Positions 31,116 through 39,758 of a stretch of DNA of 64,000 nt are shown one piece after another. The notes under the pieces are model-generated. The model saw nothing but the letters and a program-made list of their open reading frames with translations, was not told where the DNA came from and made no database searches. Numbering within the stretch: position 1 is the stretch's first letter; every line of letters starts with the position of its first letter. The DNA is from Promethearchaeota archaeon (GTDB lineage: Archaea > Asgardarchaeota > Lokiarchaeia > Sigyniarchaeales > SOKP01): contig JAEOTA010000022.1 of assembly GCA_016840085.1 (NCBI GenBank), positions 62,001 through 126,000 on the forward strand, read 5' to 3'. The position numbers and the translations under genes were made by a program.

Positions 31116-33009
31116 CAATGTAATATTTATCGTAATTATAGGCATGCTACTTGGATTAACAATGTCAGTAAGCTATTGTTCAACCTTTAATCCAGATTTT
31201 CTTGTTTTAAATATAAAAGTTGATGATCAGACAAATAATTTAATGATTTCAGCACCGTCAGAAAATGGAATACCAATATGTGATAAAGTCCGTACCCAAC
31301 GTGAACCAAAAATAGCCATAGATGGTTCAGGAGGTGCCTTTATTTCTTGGTCGGATCATAGAAATAATGAGTATTATTCTGATTTATATTCTCAACGGAT
31401 TGATTCTGATGGTAATTTTCATTGGCTACAAAGAGGGATACCTGTTGATTTTGGCGCTGCCGCTTATGTTAACATAATTAACGATGATATGGGGGGAGCA
31501 ATCCTTATATGGGAGGATTATCATCAATCTAATTCCGGGATTTTTGGAATGCGAATCGGATCAAATGGTGGGAGATTATGGCCAGGACTTCGTGTTGCTG
31601 TATGTACTGCCGTTAATGGAGGAACAAATTATGGAACTCAAATAATAAATGATGAAACAGGCGGAGTTATTGCCACTTGGGTTGATGAAAGAGTAGAGTA
31701 TACTCTATATATTTATGCTCAAAGAGTGAATGCAACAGGGAATGTCGTATGGAATCCTACCGGGGTTCCTATTTGTACGGCAGCTAATTATCAATATAGT
31801 CCAACAATTTGTAATGATGGAGAAGGAGGCGCAATCATAACTTGGGAGGATACTAGGGGAATAGGAAGTGATAATGATATATATATTCAACATATCAATT
31901 CTACTGGAGGCGGTAATTGGACAGTTAACGGTGAACCTGTTTGTACTGATCCTTATCAGCAAAATAACCCTAAAATTTGTAGTGATAATAATAATGGTGC
32001 GATTGTTGCTTGGATTGATGGGAGGAATTCCTATAATGCTGACATTTATGCTCAGAGGATCGATAAAAATGGACAAGCACAATGGACAACAAATGGAATT
32101 GAAGTCGCTTTAACGGATGGAGACATTTATGATTTTAAGATTTGTAGTGATGGCGCGGGAGGTGCAATAATTGTATGGAATGATCTAACTTCAAACAATT
32201 ATGGTATTTATGCTCAACGAATTGATTCAAATGGAGCTACATTGTGGAATACTGATGGTGAACCTATATGTACAGTAAACACTTCCATACAAAATCTTCA
32301 AATATGTAGTGATGGAGGGGGAGGTGCGATAATTGCGTGGGAGGATGGAAGATCAGAAGAATATTACAGTGATATTTATGCCCAACGAATCGATTCAAGT
32401 GGAAATGTACAATGGACAAAAAATGGTATTCCGATAGTCAAAGCGCTTTATGATCAAAAATACTCAGATATAGTCTCTGACGGTGAGGGTGGAGCAATAA
32501 TCACATGGGAGGATTGGAGAAGTGGCAACGATGCAGATATCTATGCACAAAGAGTTAATTCTGATGGAGAGCTTCAATGGCTGCGTGAAAATGAGGCTCC
32601 AATCTCAAATCATCCTGAAGATATGTCATTTCCAGATTATCACCATGACACTATAAACTGGACAATATATGATGATTCCGAGAGCGGCACTTTTCGAGTA
32701 TTAATAAATAAATCTGCAGATGATTTTTTTGTATGGATGGATTGGTATACTTGGTTTAACGATACACTGATTCAAGTTCCTATCAATAATACTTATACAG
32801 GGATTTATGATTATACTATTGAATATTATGATAATGAATTTGTTTCTGGCGTTTCTGATACAGTTAGAGTCGACTTTGAAACTCGAGATGGGGGAAGGAG
32901 AATACCTTTTAAGATAGCATTTGGTAACTATCATCTATTGTTTAGTTTTCTTGGTATAATTGCAATTGTGATTCTTACAAAACATAGAATTTCATCTAAA
33001 CCTAAATAA
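31099..33009 (+). CDS. Membrane-anchored repeat protein, probable beta-propeller
   Basis: The 636-residue product has a signal peptide, then about eight repeats of roughly 48 residues with the consensus GGAIITWEDxR...DIYAQRIDSxGxxxW (residues 70-505). A short beta domain and a C-terminal transmembrane helix (LLFSFLGIIAIVIL) with a basic tail follow. The repeats are distinct from the SBBP repeats of the upstream gene, although the overall layout is the same. Overlap with that gene suggests coupled translation and a joint surface complex. No enzymatic motif is visible. Confidence 0.8.
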   Translation: MKSKVNNVIFIVIIGMLLGLTMSVSYCSTFNPDFLVLNIKVDDQTNNLMISAPSENGIPICDKVRTQREPKIAIDGSGGAFISWSDHRNNEYYSDLYSQRIDSDGNFHWLQRGIPVDFGAAAYVNIINDDMGGAILIWEDYHQSNSGIFGMRIGSNGGRLWPGLRVAVCTAVNGGTNYGTQIINDETGGVIATWVDERVEYTLYIYAQRVNATGNVVWNPTGVPICTAANYQYSPTICNDGEGGAIITWEDTRGIGSDNDIYIQHINSTGGGNWTVNGEPVCTDPYQQNNPKICSDNNNGAIVAWIDGRNSYNADIYAQRIDKNGQAQWTTNGIEVALTDGDIYDFKICSDGAGGAIIVWNDLTSNNYGIYAQRIDSNGATLWNTDGEPICTVNTSIQNLQICSDGGGGAIIAWEDGRSEEYYSDIYAQRIDSSGNVQWTKNGIPIVKALYDQKYSDIVSDGEGGAIITWEDWRSGNDADIYAQRVNSDGELQWLRENEAPISNHPEDMSFPDYHHDTINWTIYDDSESGTFRVLINKSADDFFVWMDWYTWFNDTLIQVPINNTYTGIYDYTIEYYDNEFVSGVSDTVRVDFETRDGGRRIPFKIAFGNYHLLFSFLGIIAIVILTKHRISSKPK

Positions 33010-33026
33010 AAAGTAAAATTTAAAAA

Positions 33027-33035
33027 TTTTTTTTT
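33027..33035 (+). terminator. T-rich terminator after the propeller genes
   Basis: A run of nine T lies about 18 bases after the stop of the second propeller gene, the usual archaeal termination signal. Confidence 0.4.
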
Positions 33036-33244
33036 AATATATTATTTCTGTTTGTTTTAGAGTCATTTTAAAAAAGAATATATTATAAATTAAGAGAGTC
33101 TTGAGGAATAAGTATTGAAACTTTTTAATCATGCTAGCTAAAAAGAATGATTATATTATAATTATAATATTAGAAAATAAAAAGGAATATTAAAAAAATC
33201 ATAAATAATATTTTCCAGATTAACGATCTAGAAGTGTTCTTCGC

Positions 33245-34072
33245 TTAAAACTCATAACCACATTTTTTACAAACATGTTTCTTAGCGTACATAGGGATAT
33301 GTCCAACATAGCTTAAGACTTTACTTTTATCTTCAACAGTTTTAATGTCTTGACCAACTGCACCGCACATGGGGCATGTAATTCGCTCATCGCTAATGAA
33401 ACCACCTGCACCTATTTCTGGGGGTTTTAATTCGTCCAATTCAGTTTCAACTTCTTGGAGGTGAGCAGTTGTAGATTCAATTGCTTGGTCCTTTTCTGTA
33501 AGTGCATCATTTAATTCTTGAATTTGAGTATCTCTTTGTAATAAGGTATTATTTAATTCACTTAATTGAGAATTCAAATTGGAAAGCTTCTTACTTAAAT
33601 CTTCATTTTCAGATTTTAATTTATTTATTTCATCTTGATTTGAGGAAATTGAATTATTGGTTTCATTTAGTGTGGATTCTAAATTAGTGATAGTTGATTT
33701 AGCAGCTTCTATCTCTGACATTAAACTATTAATTTTTTCATCTGATTCGCTAATTTTGGTTTTGTGTTTTTCTATTTCTGCATTTAAGTTATTGATTGTT
33801 TGATCTTTTTCAATAACATCTGCTCTAGTTTCTTCTAGTGTATTTTTAGTTTGAATGAGTTCACTTTCAGTATTTTCAAGCTGTATTTTAGTATCAGCAA
33901 GGTCATTTTTAATATTTCCAAGTTCCTCTTTAGTACTTGATAATTCGGATTTTGTATCTGATAATTGTTTTTCTAAATCATTTACTTTATCTCTAAGGTC
34001 TAATAAAGCTTTACCTATAACTGAAACCTTCTTGTCGGGTTTTTCTTCTGCCTTTGCCCAATCTATAGAAAT
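33245..34072 (-). CDS. Long coiled-coil protein with C-terminal zinc ribbon, ATT start
   Basis: The conventional frame starts at ATG 33721, but the coiled coil continues without a break upstream to ATT 34072, with no ATG, GTG or TTG on the way. From that ATT the product is 275 residues and begins M-S-I-D-W-A-K-A-E-E. Residues about 20-220 are a continuous heptad-like coiled coil rich in Leu, Glu, Asn and Ser. Residues about 228-275 hold a four-cysteine zinc ribbon (CPMCGAVG, then CKKCGYEF). AGGTGA stands six bases before the ATT. No membrane segment is present. It may be a cytoplasmic scaffold; tethering of membranes or nucleic acid is only a guess. Confidence 0.75.
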   Translation of the reverse strand: MSIDWAKAEEKPDKKVSVIGKALLDLRDKVNDLEKQLSDTKSELSSTKEELGNIKNDLADTKIQLENTESELIQTKNTLEETRADVIEKDQTINNLNAEIEKHKTKISESDEKINSLMSEIEAAKSTITNLESTLNETNNSISSNQDEINKLKSENEDLSKKLSNLNSQLSELNNTLLQRDTQIQELNDALTEKDQAIESTTAHLQEVETELDELKPPEIGAGGFISDERITCPMCGAVGQDIKTVEDKSKVLSYVGHIPMYAKKHVCKKCGYEF

Positions 34073-34084
34073 AATTTTTCACCT
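34070..34084 (-). promoter_or_regulatory. Shine-Dalgarno AGGTGA with ATT start codon
   Basis: On the minus strand AGGTGA (34084-34079) is followed by AAAATT and then ATT (34072-34070). This is the same motif and the same six-base spacing as at 2899-2913. Confidence 0.6.
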
Positions 34085-34277
34085 TATTTAGATAATTATT
34101 AATTTTATATTGAATTTATGAATTAATTTTTTTAATGATATATAAATCATATTGAATTAAGATTTTAATTGTTTTTCTTTTTGACATTTAGAGAAGTCAA
34201 AATATATATGATGATTTAATTAAAAGCAAGGCTATAATATAATATAGAGAAAACTTAATTAAAGTTCAATTAGTTCA

Positions 34278-35150
34278 ATGGAAAATAAAATTGATTCACA
34301 ATTCAGAATCGAATATATTTCCACCTCAGGAGTATATAAAACTCTTTTTACGCCAATTATCATTTTACAGTTGTTTGTAGGCTGGATTACCGTCCTTTTC
34401 ATTAATCTATGGTATTATAATGATCTTTACTATCTTCTAACAGGAAAAAGTTTTTTACCCTTTATTTTAATTGGTCAATGGTGGGAATGGCTTTTACTCC
34501 CTTTGAATCTTTATGGCAATCTTTTTCTATTTGTATTCTCAATAATTTTGTTTTCAGCAGGAATATATAAAGTTTTAAATAAACTAAATCCACCGAAAGA
34601 AGGTGTATTTGAAAAAGGAAGTAAAGAATGGAAATATATTCACCGTAGATTCTGGACAGCATATTTTCCAATCTGGTTAACAAGGGCTTTACCTATACCT
34701 TGGTCAGATATTTTTGTGTATCGATTCTTTGGGGTCCCAATTGGGAAAAATGTAGTAGCTTATGAAGGTTATATTGATCCTGAGTTTGTAGAAATAGGTG
34801 ATTATACAATGACTTCTCTAAATATTTGTATTTTTTCTCATCTGATATATCATGATAAGGTAATAGTTAAAAAAGTAAAAATAGGGAAAGCCTGTGTTGT
34901 AGGACCTCAAAGTATCATCAATCCAGGCACTATAATGGAAGATAATGCCGTTTTGGGAGCAAATAGTTATACATGGGTAGGACAAGAATTGGAAGGAAAT
35001 TTAATTCATGTTGGAACGCCTGTGAGTATGAAAATTCCAATACAAACTTTAGAGGAATCGCAAGAAAAAGTAGAAAAAATCAAAGACGAAATAAGCGATA
35101 AGAGGTCCAGCCTAAATCATAAAAATAAACGTGGGGGTTCTGATAACTAA
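34278..35150 (+). CDS. Membrane-associated left-handed beta-helix acyltransferase
   Basis: The 290-residue protein has two transmembrane segments in the first third (about 22-45 and 75-97), a basic amphipathic stretch, then a hexapeptide-repeat domain (about 155-255; VEIGDYTMTS, VKIGKACVVGPQ, AVLGANSY) of the left-handed beta-helix type. Such domains transfer acyl groups from CoA or carrier protein to sugars or peptides. The catalytic residue cannot be fixed by eye. The next gene is a shorter paralogue that follows directly on the stop codon, and a phosphoesterase follows that, so the three form an operon likely to modify cell-envelope molecules. Confidence 0.75.
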   Translation: MENKIDSQFRIEYISTSGVYKTLFTPIIILQLFVGWITVLFINLWYYNDLYYLLTGKSFLPFILIGQWWEWLLLPLNLYGNLFLFVFSIILFSAGIYKVLNKLNPPKEGVFEKGSKEWKYIHRRFWTAYFPIWLTRALPIPWSDIFVYRFFGVPIGKNVVAYEGYIDPEFVEIGDYTMTSLNICIFSHLIYHDKVIVKKVKIGKACVVGPQSIINPGTIMEDNAVLGANSYTWVGQELEGNLIHVGTPVSMKIPIQTLEESQEKVEKIKDEISDKRSSLNHKNKRGGSDN

Positions 35151-35888
35151 ATGTTTCAACCTGCGAGCTTAAAGGGCGACTCTCCAACACCTATAGATGA
35201 GAGAATTAGGAATAAATATCTTTTTCTTTATGTGATGATAATAATTTTGAGTTTAATTCCTTGTTCGATTTTTGAATATTTTTACATTTTGCTTTTTTGG
35301 AAGGCTAGAATGTATTTATTCTTCTTTCTATTAGTACCCTTTAATTTAGTCATAGTTTTCTATATTCTTCAAGTATCTGCTATTTTATTTTCAGTGTTAT
35401 TTTTAACTATTTTAAGATTACTATATCCTCCTAAAGAGGGAATATTTACCCGAGATATTAAAGATAAAAATTATTTTTTCTGGAATCTGCGAAATATTGC
35501 AAAAAAGTGGGCTCTTTTTGTTACAGCCTCTAATCCCTTTCCTTGGTTAAAAAATCGATTTACACTGAGATTCTTTGGAGTAAAAATTGGTAAAAAGGGA
35601 ATTTGTGATAATAGTTGGATCTCTTCAGAATTTGTGTCTGTAGGTAAAAATGTTATTATCGGGATGAATAGCACCCTATTAAGTTTTGGAATTGAACAAG
35701 ACAAATTCATTTTAAAAAAGATTATTATTGAAAATGATGTGATAATCGGAGCTAAATGTATAATATTACCAGGCACCCATATAAAAAAGAATGCGAAATT
35801 ATCTGCTCATTCATATACTAATTTTAATGAAATATTAAAAGAAAATTTAATATATTCAGGCCATCCAGCAAAATTAAAAGAGAATTAG
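35151..35888 (+). CDS. Left-handed beta-helix acyltransferase, paralogue
   Basis: The 245-residue paralogue of the preceding gene has two membrane segments (about 26-48 and 54-85), the shared motif LYPPKEGIFTRD, then hexapeptide repeats (VSVGKNVIIGMN, VIIGAKCIILPG). Its ATG abuts the TAA of the upstream gene. It probably works with that protein, perhaps as a heteromer. The overlapping minus-strand frames are shadows. Confidence 0.72.
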   Translation: MFQPASLKGDSPTPIDERIRNKYLFLYVMIIILSLIPCSIFEYFYILLFWKARMYLFFFLLVPFNLVIVFYILQVSAILFSVLFLTILRLLYPPKEGIFTRDIKDKNYFFWNLRNIAKKWALFVTASNPFPWLKNRFTLRFFGVKIGKKGICDNSWISSEFVSVGKNVIIGMNSTLLSFGIEQDKFILKKIIIENDVIIGAKCIILPGTHIKKNAKLSAHSYTNFNEILKENLIYSGHPAKLKEN

Positions 35889-35893
35889 TCAAT

Positions 35894-37489
35894 ATGATAA
35901 CAGAAAGAATTGTTAAATTAAATTCTAGAAACAGGGAAAATTATAAAAAAAGAATAGTAATAATATCAGATACTCATATAAGTCGGTCAATGGGAGCATT
36001 CAATCTACATGCATTTAATTTAGGTATAGAACAAATTAATAAAATCAAGGATGTTTCCCTCTTTCTTCATCTTGGAGATATTACTCACTTGGGAACTCTA
36101 TTAGAATATGAATATGCCTTAGAACAATTTAAAAAGTTTAACCCTATATCTAAATGCCCTTTAATGATTCTAATTGGTAATCATGATGCTTTGAATGTTG
36201 GGTATTTGCTTTTTGAAGAAATGATTGGTAGAAGGCATTATGAATATGAGGATGATAATATATATGTAACCGGTATAGATAGTACTAAACCAGATTTACC
36301 TGGGGGAATAATTCATCATAATATTATTGAATCTGTTCGAAAAGATTTAGAGAAACCTGAAAGAGAAAATAAATTTAAGGTAGTCTGTTTTCATCATCAG
36401 CTTATACCTATTCCTAACACTGGAAAGGAGAGATCTGCTATCGATGACTCAGGAGATATGCTTAAAATGCTTTTAGAGGCAAAAGCAGACTTAGTTTTAA
36501 ATGGTCATAGACATACTTCAAATCTGTATACTGTTAGTAGTAGCGAAAAAGACTTATATATTTTCAATGCAGGCACATTTAGCTGTAATAAAACAAGATA
36601 CCGAGATTTATTTTCCTATTCAATAATAGATATTGAAGATAATAATATAATTTTTAAAGTTATACCAATATTAGATTCTAACTCTAAACGTGAAATTCAT
36701 CGTGAAGTTAACTATTATCTCCCCTTAGAAATAGAAAAGGGTCAAACACCATTATGTAGGTTTATACAATTATCGCATTCATTAATAAATGAACAATCAG
36801 AAAACGAGATTACAAATTTAGACAGAGCTATTGAGAAAATAAATACAATCAAGAATATAGACTTAGTTGTGCATACTGGGAATGTAACTAAAAATAGTTT
36901 TAAAGAAGAATTTAGAATAGCAAAAGAAAAATTAAATAAATTAGAATATCCTTATTTAGTCGTACCTGGATATACTGATTCAAAACCGCCAGCTTGGGAA
37001 TATTGGAAACAGTATTTAGGTGAATCTGATCCACTATATGAAAACGAGAAAATATATTTTCAAGGGCTAAACTCCACAACTCGAGATTCTACTGAGGGAT
37101 TTATTGGGAGAAAGAGAATGAACAAGTTTATAGAAAAAGTTTTATCTCTTAGTCATCAAAAAATATTTGGTGTGTGCTGCTTTCATAGTCTAATTCCCAC
37201 CCCCTTAAGTGTATGGAGAACAGAGCTAAATGATTCCGGAGATGTACTTTCACAATTTGCTCATTCCCAAATTGATCTGTGCCTAAATAGTTCTCCAAGT
37301 ATTGCATTCAATGTAAAAATTGATCATACAGTGTTCTCTAATGGTGGAAATTTAAATCCAGAACGGTTTGAGGAGGCTTTTGTTGAAACAGAAATTTATA
37401 AAAAAGGTTTTGTAATATTAAAAGAGCATAACTTAAAAACTGGCCACATTAAGAAAGTTGGTAATTATAATATTACAATTTTTATATAA
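35894..37489 (+). CDS. Double calcineurin-like phosphoesterase, second domain degenerate
   Basis: The 531-residue protein has two metallophosphoesterase domains. The first (about 20-265) keeps all metal ligands: SDTHIS, HLGDITH, GNHDAL, CFHHQL and NGHRHT. The second (about 290-525) follows the same order but has lost most of them: SHSLI, HTGNVT, PGYTDS, CFHSLI and LNSSPS. So only the first can be a metal-dependent phosphatase or nuclease, and the second is a pseudo-enzyme domain, probably structural or regulatory. It is five bases after the acyltransferase gene and in the same operon. The substrate is unknown. There is no signal peptide. Confidence 0.85.
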   Translation: MITERIVKLNSRNRENYKKRIVIISDTHISRSMGAFNLHAFNLGIEQINKIKDVSLFLHLGDITHLGTLLEYEYALEQFKKFNPISKCPLMILIGNHDALNVGYLLFEEMIGRRHYEYEDDNIYVTGIDSTKPDLPGGIIHHNIIESVRKDLEKPERENKFKVVCFHHQLIPIPNTGKERSAIDDSGDMLKMLLEAKADLVLNGHRHTSNLYTVSSSEKDLYIFNAGTFSCNKTRYRDLFSYSIIDIEDNNIIFKVIPILDSNSKREIHREVNYYLPLEIEKGQTPLCRFIQLSHSLINEQSENEITNLDRAIEKINTIKNIDLVVHTGNVTKNSFKEEFRIAKEKLNKLEYPYLVVPGYTDSKPPAWEYWKQYLGESDPLYENEKIYFQGLNSTTRDSTEGFIGRKRMNKFIEKVLSLSHQKIFGVCCFHSLIPTPLSVWRTELNDSGDVLSQFAHSQIDLCLNSSPSIAFNVKIDHTVFSNGGNLNPERFEEAFVETEIYKKGFVILKEHNLKTGHIKKVGNYNITIFI

Positions 37490-37652
37490 TTTAGAAATAA
37501 TATAATTTCAGAGAATTCCTCTCAGTTCAAGAATTCATCTAATTTTAATAAAAAATAAACTTAAAAAGCATATTTTTTTTATAAAATTAAAAAAACGTTG
37601 TTGAATACTGTTTTACAACTTAAATAGTTATAAAAAAAAATAAGGCAATTTT

Positions 37653-37934
37653 ATGGCAAAAGTGAAATTGAATCTATTGAACATATTCCAGTTGAAAATT
37701 AATAAGAAGTTTATTGAATATGATGGTAAAACTGTTGGTGATATTATCTTAAAATTCTTAAATGAATATAAAGAAAAACTTGATGATGCCTTATTAAGCA
37801 AAAATAAGAAGAAGTTCAATCCTCAGATTCTCATATTGCTAAATGGACGGAATATAAAATATCTTAAAAATTATAAAACACGCCTGAAAGATGCGGACGA
37901 TATTTATTTATCTTTTGCATTAGCAGGAGGATAA
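37653..37934 (+). CDS. MoaD/ThiS/ubiquitin-like beta-grasp protein
   Basis: The 93-residue protein has the beta-grasp pattern and ends exactly in Gly-Gly (FALAGG), the mark of sulfur-carrier and ubiquitin-like proteins. A conserved-looking QILILLNGRNIKYL lies in the second half. It could serve as the small subunit of molybdopterin synthase, a thiamine sulfur carrier or a protein modifier. No E1-like or MoaE gene is nearby, which leaves the choice open. The gene has its own AT-rich leader. Confidence 0.8.
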   Translation: MAKVKLNLLNIFQLKINKKFIEYDGKTVGDIILKFLNEYKEKLDDALLSKNKKKFNPQILILLNGRNIKYLKNYKTRLKDADDIYLSFALAGG

Positions 37935-38080
37935 ATATAATAAGTCTATATACAATAAGCTTAAATAGTAGAAATTTCTTATTTTTTTTACAAAATACGA
38001 TTATTTATTAGAATTATTTAATATTGAATACCTTAGATTATTATCTTTTTATTATAATTTAGTAGGTGATATTTAATAAC

Positions 38081-39019
38081 ATGGCTCTCCACAAGGTATC
38101 GTTCTGTGGTCTAGATAATGCAGGTAAAACCAGTATCATAACAGCAATTACAAAACGCTTCGGTTTTGAGGAAGAGGTTGCGAGGTTAGCACCAACAAGA
38201 AGAATTGCGAGGGATACCTTCAGATTTCTAGGTGTTGAGTTTACAAGAATGGATTTTGGCGGACAAAAGCAATACAGGGAAGAATATTTAAAACGCCCAG
38301 AAAAATATCTAGCTGGAACAGATTTAATGTTTTATGTTATAGATGCTCAAGATTTTAATAGATACATTGAATCTATAGACTATTTAGAACAGATATTGCT
38401 CTTCTTTAAAGAAGAACAGGAGTATATTCCGATTTGTATTCTTTTTCATAAGTTTGATCCTCAACTTGTGGATGATGTGCAAATTAATAAGAGAATCCTT
38501 ACCTTAAAACAAGCATTAACAAGATATTCAATTGATTTTGATATATTTTTCTTTGAAACTACGATATTTGATATAAAATCTGTTATGGATGCTTTTTCAA
38601 ATGGATTATCAATGCTATTTGAGAAAATGGAAATGGTATCTAATTTATTTTCAGAAATAAGTGAAAATTACAATGCTATTTTAATAGCTTTATTTGATGC
38701 TAAAGGGATCACGCTTGGAGAATATTATCGCCCTCATCTTCAATTACAAGAGAAAATAAAGATTTATAAAATATATTTAGAACTTCAAAAACGGGTTGTT
38801 GCTGAAAATCGAGTTTTATATGAATTTTCTGATACATTTGAAAGTGGAGAAAGGTTTTCTGGAATCATTGAAGTTTTGAAATTTGGTAAACTTGATTTCT
38901 ATTTATTATTTATTGTAGAAGAGGATGAAAAGAATTTAGAGCAAACAATTGTTCTTTTAGATAAAATTGAATCAGCTAAACCTCAGATGGAAAATCTGAT
39001 TTTACAGATTATCCAATAA
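38081..39019 (+). CDS. Rag/Gtr-like GTPase with C-terminal roadblock/longin-like domain
   Basis: The 312-residue protein has a Ras-superfamily GTPase domain (about 1-180) with G1 GLDNAGKTS, G3 DFGGQ and G4 HKFD. The His in place of Asn in G4 and the text FLGVEFTRMDFGGQKQYRE are typical of Rag/Gtr GTPases rather than Arf or Rab. Residues about 185-312 form an alpha/beta domain (NAILIALFDAKGITLGEYY, FYLLFIVEE) of the roadblock/longin kind, which also fits Rag architecture. In eukaryotes Rag proteins act in nutrient signalling at lysosomes; here a membrane-signalling role is inferred. GTG 38066 is in frame but overlaps AGGTGA, so ATG 38081 is chosen. No lipidation site is visible. Confidence 0.8.
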   Translation: MALHKVSFCGLDNAGKTSIITAITKRFGFEEEVARLAPTRRIARDTFRFLGVEFTRMDFGGQKQYREEYLKRPEKYLAGTDLMFYVIDAQDFNRYIESIDYLEQILLFFKEEQEYIPICILFHKFDPQLVDDVQINKRILTLKQALTRYSIDFDIFFFETTIFDIKSVMDAFSNGLSMLFEKMEMVSNLFSEISENYNAILIALFDAKGITLGEYYRPHLQLQEKIKIYKIYLELQKRVVAENRVLYEFSDTFESGERFSGIIEVLKFGKLDFYLLFIVEEDEKNLEQTIVLLDKIESAKPQMENLILQIIQ

Positions 39020-39100
39020 AAAAATTGCTATTAATAATTAATTTTAACTAAATTTATCTTATACTTCTAGATTTAATTTCATTTAGGAAATTTAAAATAA

Positions 39101-39205
39101 CGCAGCTGGAGGGATTTGAACCCCCGAGCGCTTTCGCGCACCGGCTGTCTTGGTTATTAAAGAAATCACTCGAGGCCGGCGTCTTACCAACTAGGCTACA
39201 GCTGC
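39101..39205 (-). tRNA. tRNA-Ser(CGA) with intron
   Basis: On the minus strand a class II tRNA is visible: a 7-bp acceptor stem (GCAGCTG/CAGCTGC) with discriminator G, a D-arm, an anticodon arm CCGGC-CTCGAG...A-GCCGG with anticodon CGA, a long variable arm with GCGC-GAAA-GCGC, and a T-arm with TTCAAAT. A 22-base intron after position 37 interrupts the anticodon loop. The mature length is 83 bases. No CCA is encoded. One D-stem pair appears to be C-A. Confidence 0.93.
39147..39168 (-). other. tRNA intron (canonical 37/38 position)
   Basis: These 22 bases lie between the purine after the anticodon and the last loop base. This is the canonical site for cleavage by the archaeal tRNA splicing endonuclease. 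A clear bulge-helix-bulge was not derived by eye. Confidence 0.8.
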
Positions 39206-39310
39206 AATTCCTTATGAAACTTAAAACATAATAAATATAAATTTCTTACTCTTTCCAACAAGAAAGATTGATTAATAAGAATATTCTTGAATTAGTAATT
39301 CAGTAAATAA

Positions 39311-39610
39311 TTAAGACGACGGAACATATATTTTTAATTTTAAAGTAGGATCTAACAACTTTATTATCCCTTCTTGTTTATATTGTTTTAAAAGCAACTT
39401 AGCTGTAGATACTCTTATATCATATTTTAAGGCAATTTCCGTAGCTAAGATTGTTTTTTTCTTTAAAATTGATTCTTTTATTTCTTTTTCTAGGTTTTTT
39501 GGTATATAAGCATCTCTCTCTACAATATTGATTTGCTTGGTTCTTCCGTACTTTCTTCTAAGATTTAAAGTAGCTTTTCTTACTAATAGCTTTTCTTCTT
39601 TTTCTGACAA
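39311..39610 (-). CDS. rps25e: Small ribosomal subunit protein eS25
   Basis: The 99-residue product matches eS25 over its winged-helix core: RDAYIPKNLEKEIKESIL, ILATEIALKYDIRVSTAKLL and a closing GIIKLL. The N-terminus is basic, as usual. eS25 is shared by eukaryotes and part of the Archaea. The start is TTG, with GTGA six bases before it. The gene lies beside tRNA-Ser, which suits a small translation cluster. Confidence 0.88.
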   Translation of the reverse strand: MSEKEEKLLVRKATLNLRRKYGRTKQINIVERDAYIPKNLEKEIKESILKKKTILATEIALKYDIRVSTAKLLLKQYKQEGIIKLLDPTLKLKIYVPSS

Positions 39611-39758
39611 TGAAAATCACTTTATATTTAATAAATTTCAAAGAATATTAGCTGAATGAAATTATAAATATTTAAAATTTAATAAAATTTTTGATTTATT
39701 ATTGAAAGTTTAATTTCAGCATTGAATCGCTGAGTAAAATATTAAAATTCAATAGAAT

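Noticed and set aside
38076..38078. ATA after AGGTGA upstream of the Rag-like gene
   Set aside because: It is out of frame with the GTPase, and the ATG at 38081 gives a complete normal domain.
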